Positions 63,572-64,000 of a DNA stretch of 64,000 nt are shown here, piece after piece. The first letter of the stretch is position 1. The number at the start of each line of letters is the position of its first letter. The notes beneath the pieces were generated by a model. That model was not told where the DNA came from, did not search any database, and saw only the letters and a program-made list of their open reading frames with translations. A program made the position numbers and the translations under genes. Origin of the DNA: Lentisphaerota bacterium (lineage in GTDB: Bacteria; Verrucomicrobiota; Lentisphaeria; Oligosphaerales; JABHEG01); NCBI GenBank assembly GCA_018676675.1, contig JABHEG010000134.1:62001-126000 (forward strand), in the 5' to 3' direction.

Positions 63572-64000
63572 ATGAAAATGCTCCGCGGAATCTGCCTTGC
63601 CGTGACGGCGATGGTCCTGGCGACCACAGCCTCTGCCGAAGAATGGAAGCTGAAGTTGGGCGCCAACTATCGCATCTTCGGTGAAGCTGAGTTGACGGGA
63701 TTCGCATTTTCGAACCCGGACCTCTTCACTGGAAACGGGTTCGTCTCCGGAAACCTCCCGGGCCTGTTGGCCGTCAACGTGGTAAACCAAGGGTTGCAGG
63801 TTGAGGCCGGGGCCGTGAGCCCGGACGGTGACTTCGCTGAGCTTCACAGGGTCGACTTCGCGAGTGGAGCTGATGACCATATGGACGCGTCAAGGGGCTT
63901 CGTCCTTGCAGCGTCGGGAATGTTCAACGAGGTCTGGGACGTGGAGCTCAGCCTTGCGGTCAACAAGCTGGATTCCGGTGCCTCAGCGACCGCCACCGGG
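63572..64000 (+). CDS. N-terminal part of a secreted, probably outer-membrane beta-barrel protein (cut by window end)
   Basis: 143 codons are visible from the ATG at 63572, which has an AGGGAG sequence about 12 bases upstream, and the frame is open to the end. A clear signal peptide (MKMLRGICLAVTAMVLATTASA) is followed by EEWKLKLGANYRIFGEAELTGFAF and later alternating strands (VEAGAVSPDGDFAELHRVDF, WDVELSLAVNKLDSG), the pattern of amphipathic outer-membrane strands. The family is not recognised. Its place directly after two secreted repeat proteins suggests a surface anchor or channel for them, which is inference. Confidence 0.72.
   Translation, partial: MKMLRGICLAVTAMVLATTASAEEWKLKLGANYRIFGEAELTGFAFSNPDLFTGNGFVSGNLPGLLAVNVVNQGLQVEAGAVSPDGDFAELHRVDFASGADDHMDASRGFVLAASGMFNEVWDVELSLAVNKLDSGASATATG

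Overview
The window looks like a piece of a high-GC genome from the PVC superphylum (Lentisphaerota, Kiritimatiellota, Verrucomicrobiota or Planctomycetota) or a similar free-living polysaccharide-degrading lineage. This is inferred from gene content: large secreted proteins with parallel beta-helix, PQQ-type beta-propeller, DUF4091 and heparinase-like folds, a Gfo/Idh/MocA dehydrogenase, Calx-beta/VCBS-rich giant proteins with cohesin- and dockerin-like parts, and few long operons. No rRNA or tRNA gene was seen, and the exact phylum cannot be fixed from sequence reading alone.

Layout. 1-11 kb: the end of a large unrecognised (probably glycosidase-like) protein, then three small two- or three-gene modules of toxin-antitoxin type (Phd/VapC, DUF4160/DUF2442, and a tripartite HipB-HipS-HipT), mixed with an FAD oxidoreductase, a 347-bp MITE-like element, a secreted beta-helix protein and a BNR/PKD/CBM35-like protein. 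11-17.8 kb: a sialidase-superfamily protein, a small secreted protein, a large PQQ-propeller protein with a methyltransferase-like domain, and a Gfo/Idh/MocA oxidoreductase. 18-30 kb: an SGNH hydrolase, a DUF4091 protein, a second propeller/methyltransferase-like/LamG protein, a beta-helix protein and a cupin. 30-43 kb: a 1600-residue heparinase-like protein ending in a propeller, a NimA-like flavoprotein, a two-gene unit (clan-A glycosidase plus PQQ propeller), and a third propeller/methyltransferase-like protein ending in a malectin-like domain. 43-53.5 kb: GH4 alpha-galactosidase divergent from galE, another PQQ propeller, a GT4 glycosyltransferase, a YbbA/YbbP-like ABC exporter and a membrane GT2 glycosyltransferase. 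53.5-64 kb: a 1-kb gap followed by two giant secreted repeat proteins, one with a cohesin-like and a duplicated dockerin-like region and one with an N-terminal cohesin-like domain, then the start of a secreted, probably outer-membrane, protein.

How it may work together: most products carry export signals and fall in folds that bind or cut polysaccharides. The cytoplasmic GH4, GalE and Gfo/Idh/MocA enzymes would process the released sugars. The most unusual element is a paralogous set of three exported proteins in which two PQQ propellers flank, or in one case follow, a degraded SAM-methyltransferase-like Rossmann domain. The order of these modules is permuted in one copy. The last three genes could form a calcium-dependent extracellular scaffold. 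Two convergent intergenic gaps carry the same palindromic repeat family, which suggests a REP/BIME-like terminator element.
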